NCBI RefSeq assembly: GCF_013408525.1
Contig: NZ_JACBZM010000001.1
Coordinates: 806,001-870,000, forward strand
Direction: 5' to 3'
DNA from: Nocardioides aromaticivorans
GTDB lineage: Bacteria; Actinomycetota; Actinomycetes; Propionibacteriales; Nocardioidaceae
DNA length: 64,000 nt
Shown here piece after piece: positions 25,946 through 34,206 of this stretch. Numbering within the stretch: position 1 is the first letter of the stretch; the number at the start of each line of letters is the position of its first letter. The translations under genes and the position numbers were made by a program. Under the pieces are notes generated by a model. It was not told the origin of the DNA. It made no database searches and saw only the letters and a list, made by a program, of their open reading frames with translations.

Positions 25946-28210
25946 TCAGCGTGCGGGTGCGATCCGCACCCGCACGTTCTTCATCAGCGGCTGGTCGCTC
26001 TGCTCGCTGTAGTCGCCGGCGCCGATGAGCACGTTCATCTCCGGCATGTAGCCGGCGGCGCTGCCGCGGGGCAGGTCGTAGCGCAGTGCCGTGTAGTTGC
26101 GCAGCTCGCGCGTCGACCCGTCCTTGCAGGTGGCGACGATGTCGACGAGCCCGCCCTGCTCGATGCCGCGCGCCTTCATGTCGTCCTTGTGCAGGAGGAC
26201 CAGGGTGCGCAGGTTCTTCACGCCGCGGTAGCGGTCGTCGTCGGAGTAGATCGTGGTGTTCCACTGGTCGTGGGAGCGCATGGTCTGGAGCACGAGCACG
26301 TCGGGGTCGTCGGGGACCACGTCGGTCAGCGGCGCCGACGAGAACTCCGCGCGGCCCGACGGCGTCTGGAAGACGAGCTCGCGGGCCGGCTGCTTGAGCC
26401 GGAAGCCGAGCGGCAGCCGGACCCGCCGGTTGAAGTCCTCGAAGCCGATCAGCGCCTTCGCCATCGTGTCGCGGATCCGGTCGTAGTCGTCGACGTACCA
26501 CTCCCACGGCGTCGCGCTGTCCGGCAGCGCCGCCCTCGCCATCCCGGCGATGATCGCCGGCTCGGACAGCAGGTGCGGCGACGGCGGCCTCCGCCTGCCG
26601 CGCGAGAGGTGCACCATGCTCATCGAGTCCTCGACGGAGGTCTCCATGAGCCCGTGCTTCTGCTGGTCCTTCTCGGTGCGCGCCAGGCAGGGCAGGATCA
26701 GCGCCTTGCGGCCGTGGACGAGGTGGCTGCGGTTGAGCTTGGTGCTCACCTGGACGGTCAGCTCGCAGCTGCGCAGCCCCGCCGCCGTGTACGGCGTGTC
26801 GGGAGCCGCCATGACGAAGTTGCCGCCCATGCCGACGAACACCTTCACGGTGCCGTCGTGCATGCCGGCGATCGTGGAGACCGTGTCGCGTCCGTGCTCG
26901 CGCGGCGCGGTGATCCCGGTGGCCGCGTCGAGCCGGTCGAGGAACTCCGGCGAGGGCCGGTGGTCGATGCCGCAGGTCCGGTTGCCCTGCACGTTGCTGT
27001 GCCCACGGACCGGGGACGGACCGGCGCCCTCGCGGCCGAGGTTGCCGCGCAGCAGGAGCACGTTGACGATCTCGCGGATCGCGTCGGGACCGTGCTCGTG
27101 CTGGGTGACCCCGAGGCACCAGCTGATCAGGGTCCGGTCGGACTCGGAGTAGATCCGCGCCGCCTTGCGGATCTCCTTCTCCTTCAGCCCCGACTGCTCG
27201 ACCAGCTCGGACCACGGCGTCGCCTCGACGACGGCCCGGTAGTCCTCGAAGCCGTGCGTGTAGCGCTCGATGAACTCCATGTCGAGCGCCTTGGGGTCGG
27301 AGCGGTACTCCTCCAGGAGCGCCTTGGCCATCCCGCGCATCAGCGCCATGTCCCCGCCGGGACGGACCTGCAGGTTGAGGGTTCCGGTGCGCGTGGCCTT
27401 GAACAGCGCCATGTCGACCATCTCGTGCGGGATGATCGCCTTGCGCGACGCGGCCTCGATGAGCGGGTTGACGTGCACGATCTGCGCGCCGCGGTCGAAC
27501 GCCTCGGTGAGCGCGGTCAGCATCCGCGGCGCGTTCGACGCCGCGTTGACGCCCATGATGAAGAGCGCGTCGGCGGCCTCCCAGTCCTTGAGATCCGCCG
27601 TCCCCTTGCCCGTGCCGAGCGAGGCCTGCAGCGCCCGGCCGGACGCCTCGTGACACATGTTCGAGCAGTCGGGCAGGTTGTTGGTGCCGAGCTCCCGCGC
27701 CATGAGCTGGTAGAGGAAGGTGGCCTCGTTGCCGAGCCGGCCGGAGGTGTAGAAGGCCGCCTGGTCGGGGCTGTCGAGGGCACGCAGCTCCGCACCGACG
27801 AGGGCGAACGCCTCGGCCCAGCCGATCGGGACGTACTTGTCCGACTCCGCGTCGTAGACCATCGGCTCGGTCAGCCGGCCCTGGTCCTCGAGGGCGAAGT
27901 CCGACCAGCCCTCCAGCTCGGTGACCGTGTGCTGCGCGAAGAACTCGCGGCCGACGCGCTTCGAGGTCATCTCCCAGACGACGTGCTTGATGCCGTTCTC
28001 GCAGATGTCGAGCTTCAGGCCCTTGAGATCGTCGGGCCAGGCGCAGCCCGGACAGTCGAAGCCGTCGTTCTCGTGGTTCATGCGGAACATCGCGGCGCTC
28101 CCCCGGCCGAACGCGTGCTCCTTCGCGAGCACCTTGTTCACCGAGATCGCGGCACCCCAGCCTGCTGCGGGGTGGTGGTAGTCCTTCTGCGACCAGCTCT
28201 CGTCCGCCAT
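25946..28210 (-). CDS. FdhF/YdeP-type molybdopterin oxidoreductase (copy 1)
   Basis: 754 residues of the formate dehydrogenase alpha-like FdhF/YdeP family. An N-terminal Fe-S cysteine set (DCPGCAWPD ... DICENG) precedes the molybdopterin domains. DCSNMCHEASG is the metal-site loop, with Cys expected in place of selenocysteine. TSGRLGNEATF, RGNLGREGAG and PVRGHSNVQGNRT are conserved. The C-terminal MopB domain contains LRSH-like MRSHDQWNTTIYS. The true electron donor of this family is not firmly known; formate is only presumed. A second copy lies at 59361 and fdhD at 57540. TAGGTT (28217-28222, minus strand) is six bases before the ATG. Confidence 0.92.
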   Translation of the reverse strand: MADESWSQKDYHHPAAGWGAAISVNKVLAKEHAFGRGSAAMFRMNHENDGFDCPGCAWPDDLKGLKLDICENGIKHVVWEMTSKRVGREFFAQHTVTELEGWSDFALEDQGRLTEPMVYDAESDKYVPIGWAEAFALVGAELRALDSPDQAAFYTSGRLGNEATFLYQLMARELGTNNLPDCSNMCHEASGRALQASLGTGKGTADLKDWEAADALFIMGVNAASNAPRMLTALTEAFDRGAQIVHVNPLIEAASRKAIIPHEMVDMALFKATRTGTLNLQVRPGGDMALMRGMAKALLEEYRSDPKALDMEFIERYTHGFEDYRAVVEATPWSELVEQSGLKEKEIRKAARIYSESDRTLISWCLGVTQHEHGPDAIREIVNVLLLRGNLGREGAGPSPVRGHSNVQGNRTCGIDHRPSPEFLDRLDAATGITAPREHGRDTVSTIAGMHDGTVKVFVGMGGNFVMAAPDTPYTAAGLRSCELTVQVSTKLNRSHLVHGRKALILPCLARTEKDQQKHGLMETSVEDSMSMVHLSRGRRRPPSPHLLSEPAIIAGMARAALPDSATPWEWYVDDYDRIRDTMAKALIGFEDFNRRVRLPLGFRLKQPARELVFQTPSGRAEFSSAPLTDVVPDDPDVLVLQTMRSHDQWNTTIYSDDDRYRGVKNLRTLVLLHKDDMKARGIEQGGLVDIVATCKDGSTRELRNYTALRYDLPRGSAAGYMPEMNVLIGAGDYSEQSDQPLMKNVRVRIAPAR
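25950..25983 (+). terminator. Intrinsic terminator of the aldo/keto reductase, inside the 3' end of fdhF copy 1
   Basis: CGTGCGGGTGCG (25950-25961) and CGCACCCGCACG (25965-25976) form a perfect 12-base stem with the loop ATC. TTCTTCA follows on the plus strand. It lies 35 bases past the reductase stop but within the last codons (VRVRIAPAR) of the convergent FdhF gene, so one DNA stretch both codes and terminates. Confidence 0.75.
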
Positions 28211-28316
28211 GGTGCGAACCTAGTCCGGAGGGCACGTCGCGCGACAGAGCGTCACGGACAATCGCCGGGCGTCGGGTTGGGCGCGGTGCACTGGCCGGGG
28301 CGGCTACCGTGGCCCG

Positions 28317-29993
28317 GTGACCACGCCCGACACCGACGTCCTGATCACCCGGGCCCAGGCCTGGCTCGCCGAGGACCCCGACGAGCACACCCGCGACGAG
28401 ATGACCCGTGTGGTCGCCGCCGTCCAGGCCGGGGACGCGGATGCGCGCGACGACCTCGCCGACCGGTTCCGGGGCACGCTCGAGTTCGGCACCGCGGGCC
28501 TGCGTGGCGCGCTCGGTGCGGGGCCGAACCGGATGAACCGCGTCGTCGTCATCCGCGCCGCGGCCGGCCTGGCGTCGTACCTCCTGCAGGAGGGGACGGA
28601 CCCGGGCACCCCCGTCGTCATCGGGTACGACGCCCGCCACAACTCCGACGTCTTCGCGCGTGACACGGCCGAGGTCATGGCGGGCGCCGGGCTCAAGCCG
28701 CTGCTCCTGCCGCGGCCGCTCCCCACCCCGCTGCTGGCCTTCGCCATCCGCGAGCTCGGGTGCGCCGCCGGCGTGATGGTCACCGCCAGCCACAACCCGC
28801 CGCAGGACAACGGCTACAAGGTCTACCTCGGCGACGGCAGCCAGATCGTGCCGCCCGCCGACAGCGGCATCGCCGAGCGGATCGCCGCCGTCGGCAACCT
28901 CGCCTCCGTGCGGCGGGTGCCGCTCGACACGACCGGCGGTCGGGTGCTCGATGAGGGCATCGTCGACGCCTACCTCGACACGGTCGCCGCGATCGCCGGC
29001 GACGGCCCGCGCGACCTCGCGATCGTCTACACCCCGCTCCACGGCGTGGGCGGCGGCGCCCTGCCGGCGGTGCTGGAGACCGCCGGCTTCTCCGCCCCGA
29101 CGATCGTCGCCGAGCAGGAGCAGCCGGACCCCGACTTCCCGACGGTCGCCTTCCCCAACCCGGAGGAGCCCGGCGCCATCGACCGCGCGGTCGCCCTGGC
29201 CCAGCGCACCGGCGCCGACCTGGTGGTCGCCAACGACCCCGACGCCGACCGGTGCGCGCTGGCCGTGCCCGATGCCGGCGCCGACGGTGGGTGGCGGATG
29301 CTGCGCGGCGACGAGGTCGGCGCGCTGCTGGCCGACCACCTGCTCAAGGCCGGCCGCGCCGGGGTCTACGCCACCTCGATCGTGTCGTCGTCCCTGCTCG
29401 GCACGATGGCGAGGGCCGCGGGCCAGCGCTACGCCGAGACCCTCACCGGCTTCAAGTGGATCGGCCGCCTGCCCGACCTGGTCTTCGGCTACGAGGAGGC
29501 GCTGGGCTACTGCGTCGACCCGACCCATGTCGCCGACAAGGACGGGGTCTCGGCGGCGCTGATGCTCTGCGAGATCGCCGCCGAGGCGAAGGCCGCCGGC
29601 CGCTCGCTCACCGACCTGCTCGACGACATCGCGGTCGCGCACGGGCTGCACGCCACGGACCAGCTGTCGGTGCGGGTCACCGACCTGTCGCTGATCGCGG
29701 CCGCGATGGAGCGGCTGCGCACGCAGCCGCCGGCCGTGCTCGGCGGCTCCGAGGTCACCGCCGCCGACGACCTCACCCGGGGCTCCGCCGACCTCCCGCC
29801 GACCGACGGCCTGCGCTACCGCACCGCCGACGGCAGCCGGGTCGTCGTCCGACCGAGCGGCACGGAGCCGAAGCTCAAGTGCTATCTGGAGGTCGTCGTC
29901 CCGGTCGTCGACGGCGTCGACGGTGCCCGCGAGGTCGCCACGGCCAAGCTCGCCGCGCTGCGCGCGGACATCGCGGCCGCAGCGGGGATCTGA
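28317..29993 (+). CDS. pmmB: Phosphohexomutase/phosphopentomutase of the PmmB type
   Basis: 558-residue alpha-D-phosphohexomutase superfamily enzyme. The N-terminal FRGTLEFGTAGLRG motif identifies the long PGM2/PmmB-like subgroup, which includes phosphopentomutases. The phosphoserine loop is VTASHNPPQDNGYK, the Mg site is NDPDADRCAL, the sugar-specificity loop is GYEEALGYC, and the phosphate site is VRPSGTEPKLK. Given punA, deoA and deoC nearby, conversion of (deoxy)ribose-1-phosphate to the 5-phosphate is a likely role. M. tuberculosis pmmB (Rv3308) is next to its PNP gene. The start is GTG at 28317, with TACCGT six bases upstream. Confidence 0.92.
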   Translation: MTTPDTDVLITRAQAWLAEDPDEHTRDEMTRVVAAVQAGDADARDDLADRFRGTLEFGTAGLRGALGAGPNRMNRVVVIRAAAGLASYLLQEGTDPGTPVVIGYDARHNSDVFARDTAEVMAGAGLKPLLLPRPLPTPLLAFAIRELGCAAGVMVTASHNPPQDNGYKVYLGDGSQIVPPADSGIAERIAAVGNLASVRRVPLDTTGGRVLDEGIVDAYLDTVAAIAGDGPRDLAIVYTPLHGVGGGALPAVLETAGFSAPTIVAEQEQPDPDFPTVAFPNPEEPGAIDRAVALAQRTGADLVVANDPDADRCALAVPDAGADGGWRMLRGDEVGALLADHLLKAGRAGVYATSIVSSSLLGTMARAAGQRYAETLTGFKWIGRLPDLVFGYEEALGYCVDPTHVADKDGVSAALMLCEIAAEAKAAGRSLTDLLDDIAVAHGLHATDQLSVRVTDLSLIAAAMERLRTQPPAVLGGSEVTAADDLTRGSADLPPTDGLRYRTADGSRVVVRPSGTEPKLKCYLEVVVPVVDGVDGAREVATAKLAALRADIAAAAGI

Positions 29994-29996
29994 CGG

Positions 29997-30557
29997 TCAG
30001 CCGACGAGCAGGGCGACGAGGGTCGCGACCCCGAGCACGGCCAGCGCCACGATCTCGGGCAGCGCCCAGACCCGGCGCACCTCACCGCGTTCGGTGAACG
30101 CGTCGTGCGGCTTCATCCGCCGCCGTACCTTCTCCTCGACCAGCCAGCCGACCGAGTGCTCCTCGGGCCGCGCGCCCGGGCCGGCCTTCGCGTCGCGGTT
30201 GATGGTGAGCCGGCTGCGCCCGAAGCCGCTGCCGACGAACCGGTCCTCGTCGACCACGACGACGGTCATCTGGTTGATCTGCACCGAGGTGATGCGGGCG
30301 AAGGGGATGAACCGGCTGTGCAGCACGTTGCGCAGCTCCACCTCGTCGCGGTGCAGGAGGACCGCCGGCCGCAGCAGGACCGCCCAGACCAGCACGCCCG
30401 CGAAAAGGAGCGCGGGATAGGCCCAGGGCGCGAAGCCGTCGCGGTCCGACACCAGTCCGTAGCCCAGCATCGCCGCCACCGCGACCAGCCCGACCACACC
30501 CGAGACCAGCCCGCCCGAGCTGTACCGCTCGGCCTTCTCGCCACCTTCGCTCTGCAC
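29997..30557 (-). CDS. PH-domain membrane protein
   Basis: About 186 residues. Two adjacent membrane segments near the N-terminus (GLVSGVVGLVAVAAMLGYG and WAYPALLFAGVLVWAVLL) are followed by a bacterial PH-like domain (VLLHRDEVELRNVLHSRFIPFARITSVQ, shown here by its parts VELRNVLHSRFIP and RITSVQINQ). A final membrane helix lies at the C-terminus (ALPEIVALAVLGVATLVALL). I start at GTG 30557; a TTG at 30581 would overlap deoC. TAGAGT is seven bases upstream on the minus strand. Convergent with pmmB (3-base gap), divergent from deoC. Role unknown. Confidence 0.75.
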   Translation of the reverse strand: MQSEGGEKAERYSSGGLVSGVVGLVAVAAMLGYGLVSDRDGFAPWAYPALLFAGVLVWAVLLRPAVLLHRDEVELRNVLHSRFIPFARITSVQINQMTVVVVDEDRFVGSGFGRSRLTINRDAKAGPGARPEEHSVGWLVEEKVRRRMKPHDAFTERGEVRRVWALPEIVALAVLGVATLVALLVG

Positions 30558-30564
30558 CCTGCGA

Positions 30565-30574
30565 ACTCTATGCT
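30565..30574. promoter_or_regulatory. Overlapping divergent -10 elements (deoC and PH-domain gene)
   Basis: On the plus strand TATGCT (30569-30574) is six bases before the deoC ATG. On the minus strand TAGAGT (30570-30565) is seven bases before the GTG at 30557. The two hexamers share two bases, so two leaderless promoters point away from a single site and RNA polymerase can occupy only one at a time. Confidence 0.5.
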
Positions 30575-30580
30575 GGGCCA

Positions 30581-31564
30581 ATGCCGACCTCCGCCCCCAC
30601 CGATCCCGTTCCGGGACTCGCGGCGTACTCCGAAGTGACGGCCAGCGACGCCTCGCTGCGCCGGTTCCTCCACGGCCTGCCCGGTGTCGACCAGGTCGGC
30701 GCGGAGGCCCGCGCCGCCGGGCTCGGGACCCGCTCGATCAAGACCACCGCCAAGGCGTGGGCGCTCGACCTCGCGATCCGGATGGTCGACCTCACCACGC
30801 TCGAGGGTCAGGACACCCCCGGCAAGGTCCGCGCGCTCGCCAACAAGGCGCTGCGGCCCGACCCCGCCGACCCGACCTGCCCGTCGGTCGCCGCCGTCTG
30901 CGTCTACGGCGACCTGGTCGGCGAGGTGAAGGCGATCGTCGGCGACCAGGTCAACGTCGCGGCCGTCGCCACCGCGTTCCCGAGCGGCCGCGCGTCGATG
31001 GACGTCAAGCTCGCCGACACCCGCGACGCCGTCGCCAACGGTGCCGACGAGATCGACATGGTGATCGACCGCGGGGCCTTCCTCGCCGGGCGCTACCTGC
31101 AGGTCTTCGAGGAGATCGTCGCCACCCGGGAGGCCTGCGTGCGTCCCGACGGCACGCACGCCCACCTCAAGGTGATCTTCGAGACCGGTGAGCTGCAGAC
31201 CTACGACAACGTCCGCCGCGCCTCGTGGCTGGCGATGCTCGCCGGCACCGACTTCATCAAGACCTCCACCGGCAAGGTGCAGCCGGCCGCGACCCTGCCG
31301 GTCACGCTGGTGATGCTCGAAGCCGTCCGCGACTTCCGCGAGGCCACCGGCGTCCAGATCGGCGTGAAGCCGGCCGGCGGCATCCGCACCGCCAAGGACG
31401 CGATCAAGTACCTCGTCATGGTCAACGAGATCGCCGGCGACGACTGGCTCGACCCGGACTGGTTCCGCTTCGGCGCCTCGACGCTGCTCAACGACCTGCT
31501 GATGCAGCGCACGAAGATGACCACCGGCCGCTACAGCGGCCCCGACTACTTCACCCTGGACTGA
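30581..31564 (+). CDS. deoC: Deoxyribose-phosphate aldolase
   Basis: 327-residue DeoC of the longer (eukaryote-like) form. It splits 2-deoxyribose-5-phosphate into glyceraldehyde-3-phosphate and acetaldehyde. The Schiff-base Lys is Lys227 in TDFIKTSTGK; the second catalytic Lys is Lys197 in HLKVIFETGEL; KPAGGIRT is the phosphate site. Followed by two aldehyde dehydrogenase-type genes, which fits acetaldehyde removal. The start is ATG at 30581, next to TATGCT six bases upstream. The aldehyde dehydrogenase gene begins 12 bases after the stop. Confidence 0.97.
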   Translation: MPTSAPTDPVPGLAAYSEVTASDASLRRFLHGLPGVDQVGAEARAAGLGTRSIKTTAKAWALDLAIRMVDLTTLEGQDTPGKVRALANKALRPDPADPTCPSVAAVCVYGDLVGEVKAIVGDQVNVAAVATAFPSGRASMDVKLADTRDAVANGADEIDMVIDRGAFLAGRYLQVFEEIVATREACVRPDGTHAHLKVIFETGELQTYDNVRRASWLAMLAGTDFIKTSTGKVQPAATLPVTLVMLEAVRDFREATGVQIGVKPAGGIRTAKDAIKYLVMVNEIAGDDWLDPDWFRFGASTLLNDLLMQRTKMTTGRYSGPDYFTLD

Positions 31565-31576
31565 GGGACTCAGACA

Positions 31577-33013
31577 ATGGCGTTCGAGTACGCACCGGCT
31601 CCGGAGTCGCGGAGCATCGTCGACATCAAGCCGTCCTACGGCCTGTTCATCGACGGGGAGTTCGTCGACGGGCGGGGCTCGTCGTTCAAGACGATCAACC
31701 CGGCCACCGAAGAGACGCTCGCCGAGATCGCCGAGGCGTCCGACGCCGACGTCGACCTCGCCGTCCGCGCTGCCCGACGGGCCTTCCGGGGCTGGTCGCG
31801 GCTCTCCGGCAAGGAGCGGGCGAAGTACCTCTTCCGGATCGCCCGGATCATCCAGGAGCGCGGCCGTGAGCTCGCCGTCCTGGAGTCCATCGACAACGGC
31901 AAGCCGATCAAGGAGAGCCGCGACGTCGACGTCCCGATCGTCGCCGCGCACTTCTTCTACTACGCCGGGTGGGCGGACAAGCTCGAGTACGCCGGTCTCG
32001 GCCCCGCCCCCCAGCCGCTGGGCGTCGCCGGGCAGGTCATCCCGTGGAACTTCCCGCTGCTGATGCTGGCATGGAAGGTCGCGCCCGCCCTGGCGTGCGG
32101 CAACACGGTCGTCCTCAAGCCGGCCGAGACCACTCCCCTGACCGCTCTGCTCTTCGCCGAGATCTGCCAGCAGGCCGACCTCCCGCCGGGCGTCGTCAAC
32201 ATCGTGACCGGCGCCGGGGCGACCGGCCAGGCCGTCGTCGCGCACCCCGACGTCGACAAGGTCGCCTTCACCGGCTCCACCGCCGTCGGCAAGGCGATCG
32301 CCCGCGCGATCGCCGGCACCGACAAGAAGGCCACCCTCGAGCTCGGCGGCAAGGCCGCCAACATCGTCTTCGACGACGCCCCCATCGACCAGGCGGTCGA
32401 GGGCATCGTGGGCGGCATCTTCTTCAACCAGGGCCACGTCTGCTGCGCCGGCTCCCGCCTCCTGGTGCAGGAGTCGGTCGCCGACGAGGTGCTCGCGAAG
32501 CTCAAGCGCCGGATGGGCACGCTGCGCGTCGGCGACCCCCTGGACAAGAACACCGACATCGGCGCGATCAACTCGGCCGAGCAGCTGGCCCGGATCCGGG
32601 AGCTCTCCGAGATCGGCGAGTCCGAGGGTGCCGAGCGCTGGTCGCCCGCCTGCGACCTGCCGTCGTCGGGCTTCTGGTTCCCGCCGACGATCTTCACCGG
32701 CGTCACCCAGGCCCACCGGATCGCCCGCGAGGAGGTCTTCGGACCGGTCCTGTCGGTGCTCACCTTCCGCACGCCTGCCGAGGCGATCGAGAAGGCCAAC
32801 AACACGCCCTACGGCCTCTCCGCCGGCGTGTGGACCGAGAAGGGCTCGCGCATCCTGCACATGGCCTCGCAGCTGCGGGCCGGCGTGGTGTGGGCCAACA
32901 CGTTCAACAAGTTCGACCCGGCCAGCCCCTTCGGCGGCTACAAGGAGTCCGGCTACGGCCGCGAGGGCGGACGCCAAGGTCTCGCCGCCTACCTCAAGGG
33001 AGCCGACCTCTGA
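31577..33013 (+). CDS. Aldehyde dehydrogenase (catalytic partner)
   Basis: 478-residue NAD-dependent aldehyde dehydrogenase. The Asn oxyanion site is PWNFP (Asn158), the cofactor motif FTGSTAVGKA, the general base Glu255 in LELGGKA, and the nucleophile Cys289 in GHVCCAGSR. C-terminal EEVFGPVLSV and PFGGYKESGYGREGG are family landmarks. Immediately downstream of deoC, so acetaldehyde is the natural substrate. Its stop overlaps the start of the next, truncated aldehyde dehydrogenase gene (TGATG at 33011-33015), implying a fixed-ratio complex. Confidence 0.95.
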   Translation: MAFEYAPAPESRSIVDIKPSYGLFIDGEFVDGRGSSFKTINPATEETLAEIAEASDADVDLAVRAARRAFRGWSRLSGKERAKYLFRIARIIQERGRELAVLESIDNGKPIKESRDVDVPIVAAHFFYYAGWADKLEYAGLGPAPQPLGVAGQVIPWNFPLLMLAWKVAPALACGNTVVLKPAETTPLTALLFAEICQQADLPPGVVNIVTGAGATGQAVVAHPDVDKVAFTGSTAVGKAIARAIAGTDKKATLELGGKAANIVFDDAPIDQAVEGIVGGIFFNQGHVCCAGSRLLVQESVADEVLAKLKRRMGTLRVGDPLDKNTDIGAINSAEQLARIRELSEIGESEGAERWSPACDLPSSGFWFPPTIFTGVTQAHRIAREEVFGPVLSVLTFRTPAEAIEKANNTPYGLSAGVWTEKGSRILHMASQLRAGVVWANTFNKFDPASPFGGYKESGYGREGGRQGLAAYLKGADL

Positions 33014-33882
33014 TGGCCCGCATCGACGTGCGCAAGACCTACAAGCTCTACATCGGCGGCGCGTTCCCGCGCTCCGAGTCGGGCCACTCCTACGAGGTGA
33101 CCGACAGCAAGGGGAAGTTCGTGGCCAACGCCGCCCTCGCCTCCCGCAAGGACGTCCGCGACGCCGTCGTCGCCGCCCGCAAGGCCTTCGGGTCGTGGTC
33201 GGGCCGCACGGCCTACAACCGCGGGCAGATCCTCTACCGGATCGCCGAGGTCATGGAGGACCGCCGCCCGCAGTTCGAGGAGGCCGTGCGGCAGTCCGAG
33301 GGCGGTACGGCCGCCGCCGCCCGCGCGCAGGTGGACGCCGCCGTCGACCGCCTCGTCTGGTACGCCGGCTGGGCCGACAAGCTCGCCCAGGTCGTCGGCA
33401 ACGCCAACCCGGTCGCGGGTCCGTTCTTCAACCACTCCGCCCCCGAGCCCACCGGCGTCGTGGGCGTCCTCGCCCCGCAGGGCTCCTCGCTGCTCGGGCT
33501 GGTGTCCGTGGTCGCCCCCGTGATCGTCACCGGCAACGTCGCGGTCGTCGTGTCGTCGTACACGCGTCCGCTGCCGGCGGTCACCTTCTCCGAGGTGCTC
33601 GCGACCTCCGACGTCCCCGGTGGTGTCGTCAACATCCTGACCGGCGACGCCGCGACCCTCGGGCCGTGGCTCGCCGCGCACATGGACGTCAACGCCATCG
33701 ACCTCGCCGGCGTCGCGGGCTCGGCCGAGCTCGCGACCTCCCTCGAGGTCGCAGCCGCCGACAACCTCAAGCGGGTACGACGCGCGCCCGACGCCGAGCC
33801 GGACTGGTCGGCCGACCCCGGCCTCGGCGCGATGACGGCCTTCGTCGAGACGAAGACCGTCTGGCACCCGATCGGCGTCTGA
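33013..33882 (+). CDS. Truncated, non-catalytic aldehyde dehydrogenase-like protein
   Basis: 289 residues covering only the N-terminal (cofactor-binding) half of an aldehyde dehydrogenase: YKLYIGGAFPRSESGHSY, a linker DRLVWYAGWADKLAQV that echoes the neighbour's YYAGWADKLEY, and GVVGVLAPQGSSLLGLV in place of the PWNFP motif, so the catalytic Asn is gone. The region with the nucleophilic Cys is absent and the protein ends with a different tail (VETKTVWHPIGV). The order of catalytic plus dead half resembles the two halves of ALDH16 enzymes, here as separate genes. A structural or regulatory subunit is likely. No frameshift or decay is visible. Confidence 0.88.
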   Translation: MARIDVRKTYKLYIGGAFPRSESGHSYEVTDSKGKFVANAALASRKDVRDAVVAARKAFGSWSGRTAYNRGQILYRIAEVMEDRRPQFEEAVRQSEGGTAAAARAQVDAAVDRLVWYAGWADKLAQVVGNANPVAGPFFNHSAPEPTGVVGVLAPQGSSLLGLVSVVAPVIVTGNVAVVVSSYTRPLPAVTFSEVLATSDVPGGVVNILTGDAATLGPWLAAHMDVNAIDLAGVAGSAELATSLEVAAADNLKRVRRAPDAEPDWSADPGLGAMTAFVETKTVWHPIGV

Positions 33883-33885
33883 GGC

Positions 33886-34152
33886 ATGGGCTTCTGGTCC
33901 CTGCGCCCCGAGACCGGACTGGGATGGGCGCTCTGGTCGGCCTGTCTGGCCGTCCAGCTCCTGGCGGTCGTGGCCATCGTCCGGGAAGTCCGCGAGCGGA
34001 GGATCAACGGCTGGGACGTCGTGGCGCTGCTCTTCGTGACCGTCGGCGGACCGGGCCCGGCGCTCGCCTTCCTGGCGGTGCACGCCTTCCTCGAACGCCG
34101 CGCCATCCGCAAGGAGCGGAGCGCCATCGCGCGCGCAGCCCGAGCGCACTGA
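33886..34152 (+). CDS. Small two-helix membrane protein
   Basis: 88 residues with two hydrophobic segments (LGWALWSACLAVQLLAVVAIV and WDVVALLFVTVGGPGPALAFL, about residues 12-32 and 43-63), separated by a charged loop REVRERRING and ending in a basic tail. No family recognised. It starts 3 bases after the truncated aldehyde dehydrogenase stop, so it closes the deoC operon. A hairpin follows. Confidence 0.65.
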   Translation: MGFWSLRPETGLGWALWSACLAVQLLAVVAIVREVRERRINGWDVVALLFVTVGGPGPALAFLAVHAFLERRAIRKERSAIARAARAH

Positions 34153-34171
34153 CACCCGGACATGCCACAGG

Positions 34172-34191
34172 CCCCGCCGGGTCTGGCGGGG
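34172..34191. terminator. Hairpin ending the deoC operon
   Basis: CCCCGCC-GGGTCT-GGCGGGG, a perfect seven-base stem 20 bases past the small membrane protein stop and 16 bases before the convergent DUF222/HNH gene ends. It could serve both directions. No T-run. Confidence 0.5.
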
Positions 34192-34206
34192 TGTGGGGCT
34201 CGATGG

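Noticed and set aside
33013..33882. Pseudogene of an aldehyde dehydrogenase
   Set aside because: No internal stop or frameshift, it starts in a coupled overlap and ends in a distinct tail, so a purposeful short protein is more likely.
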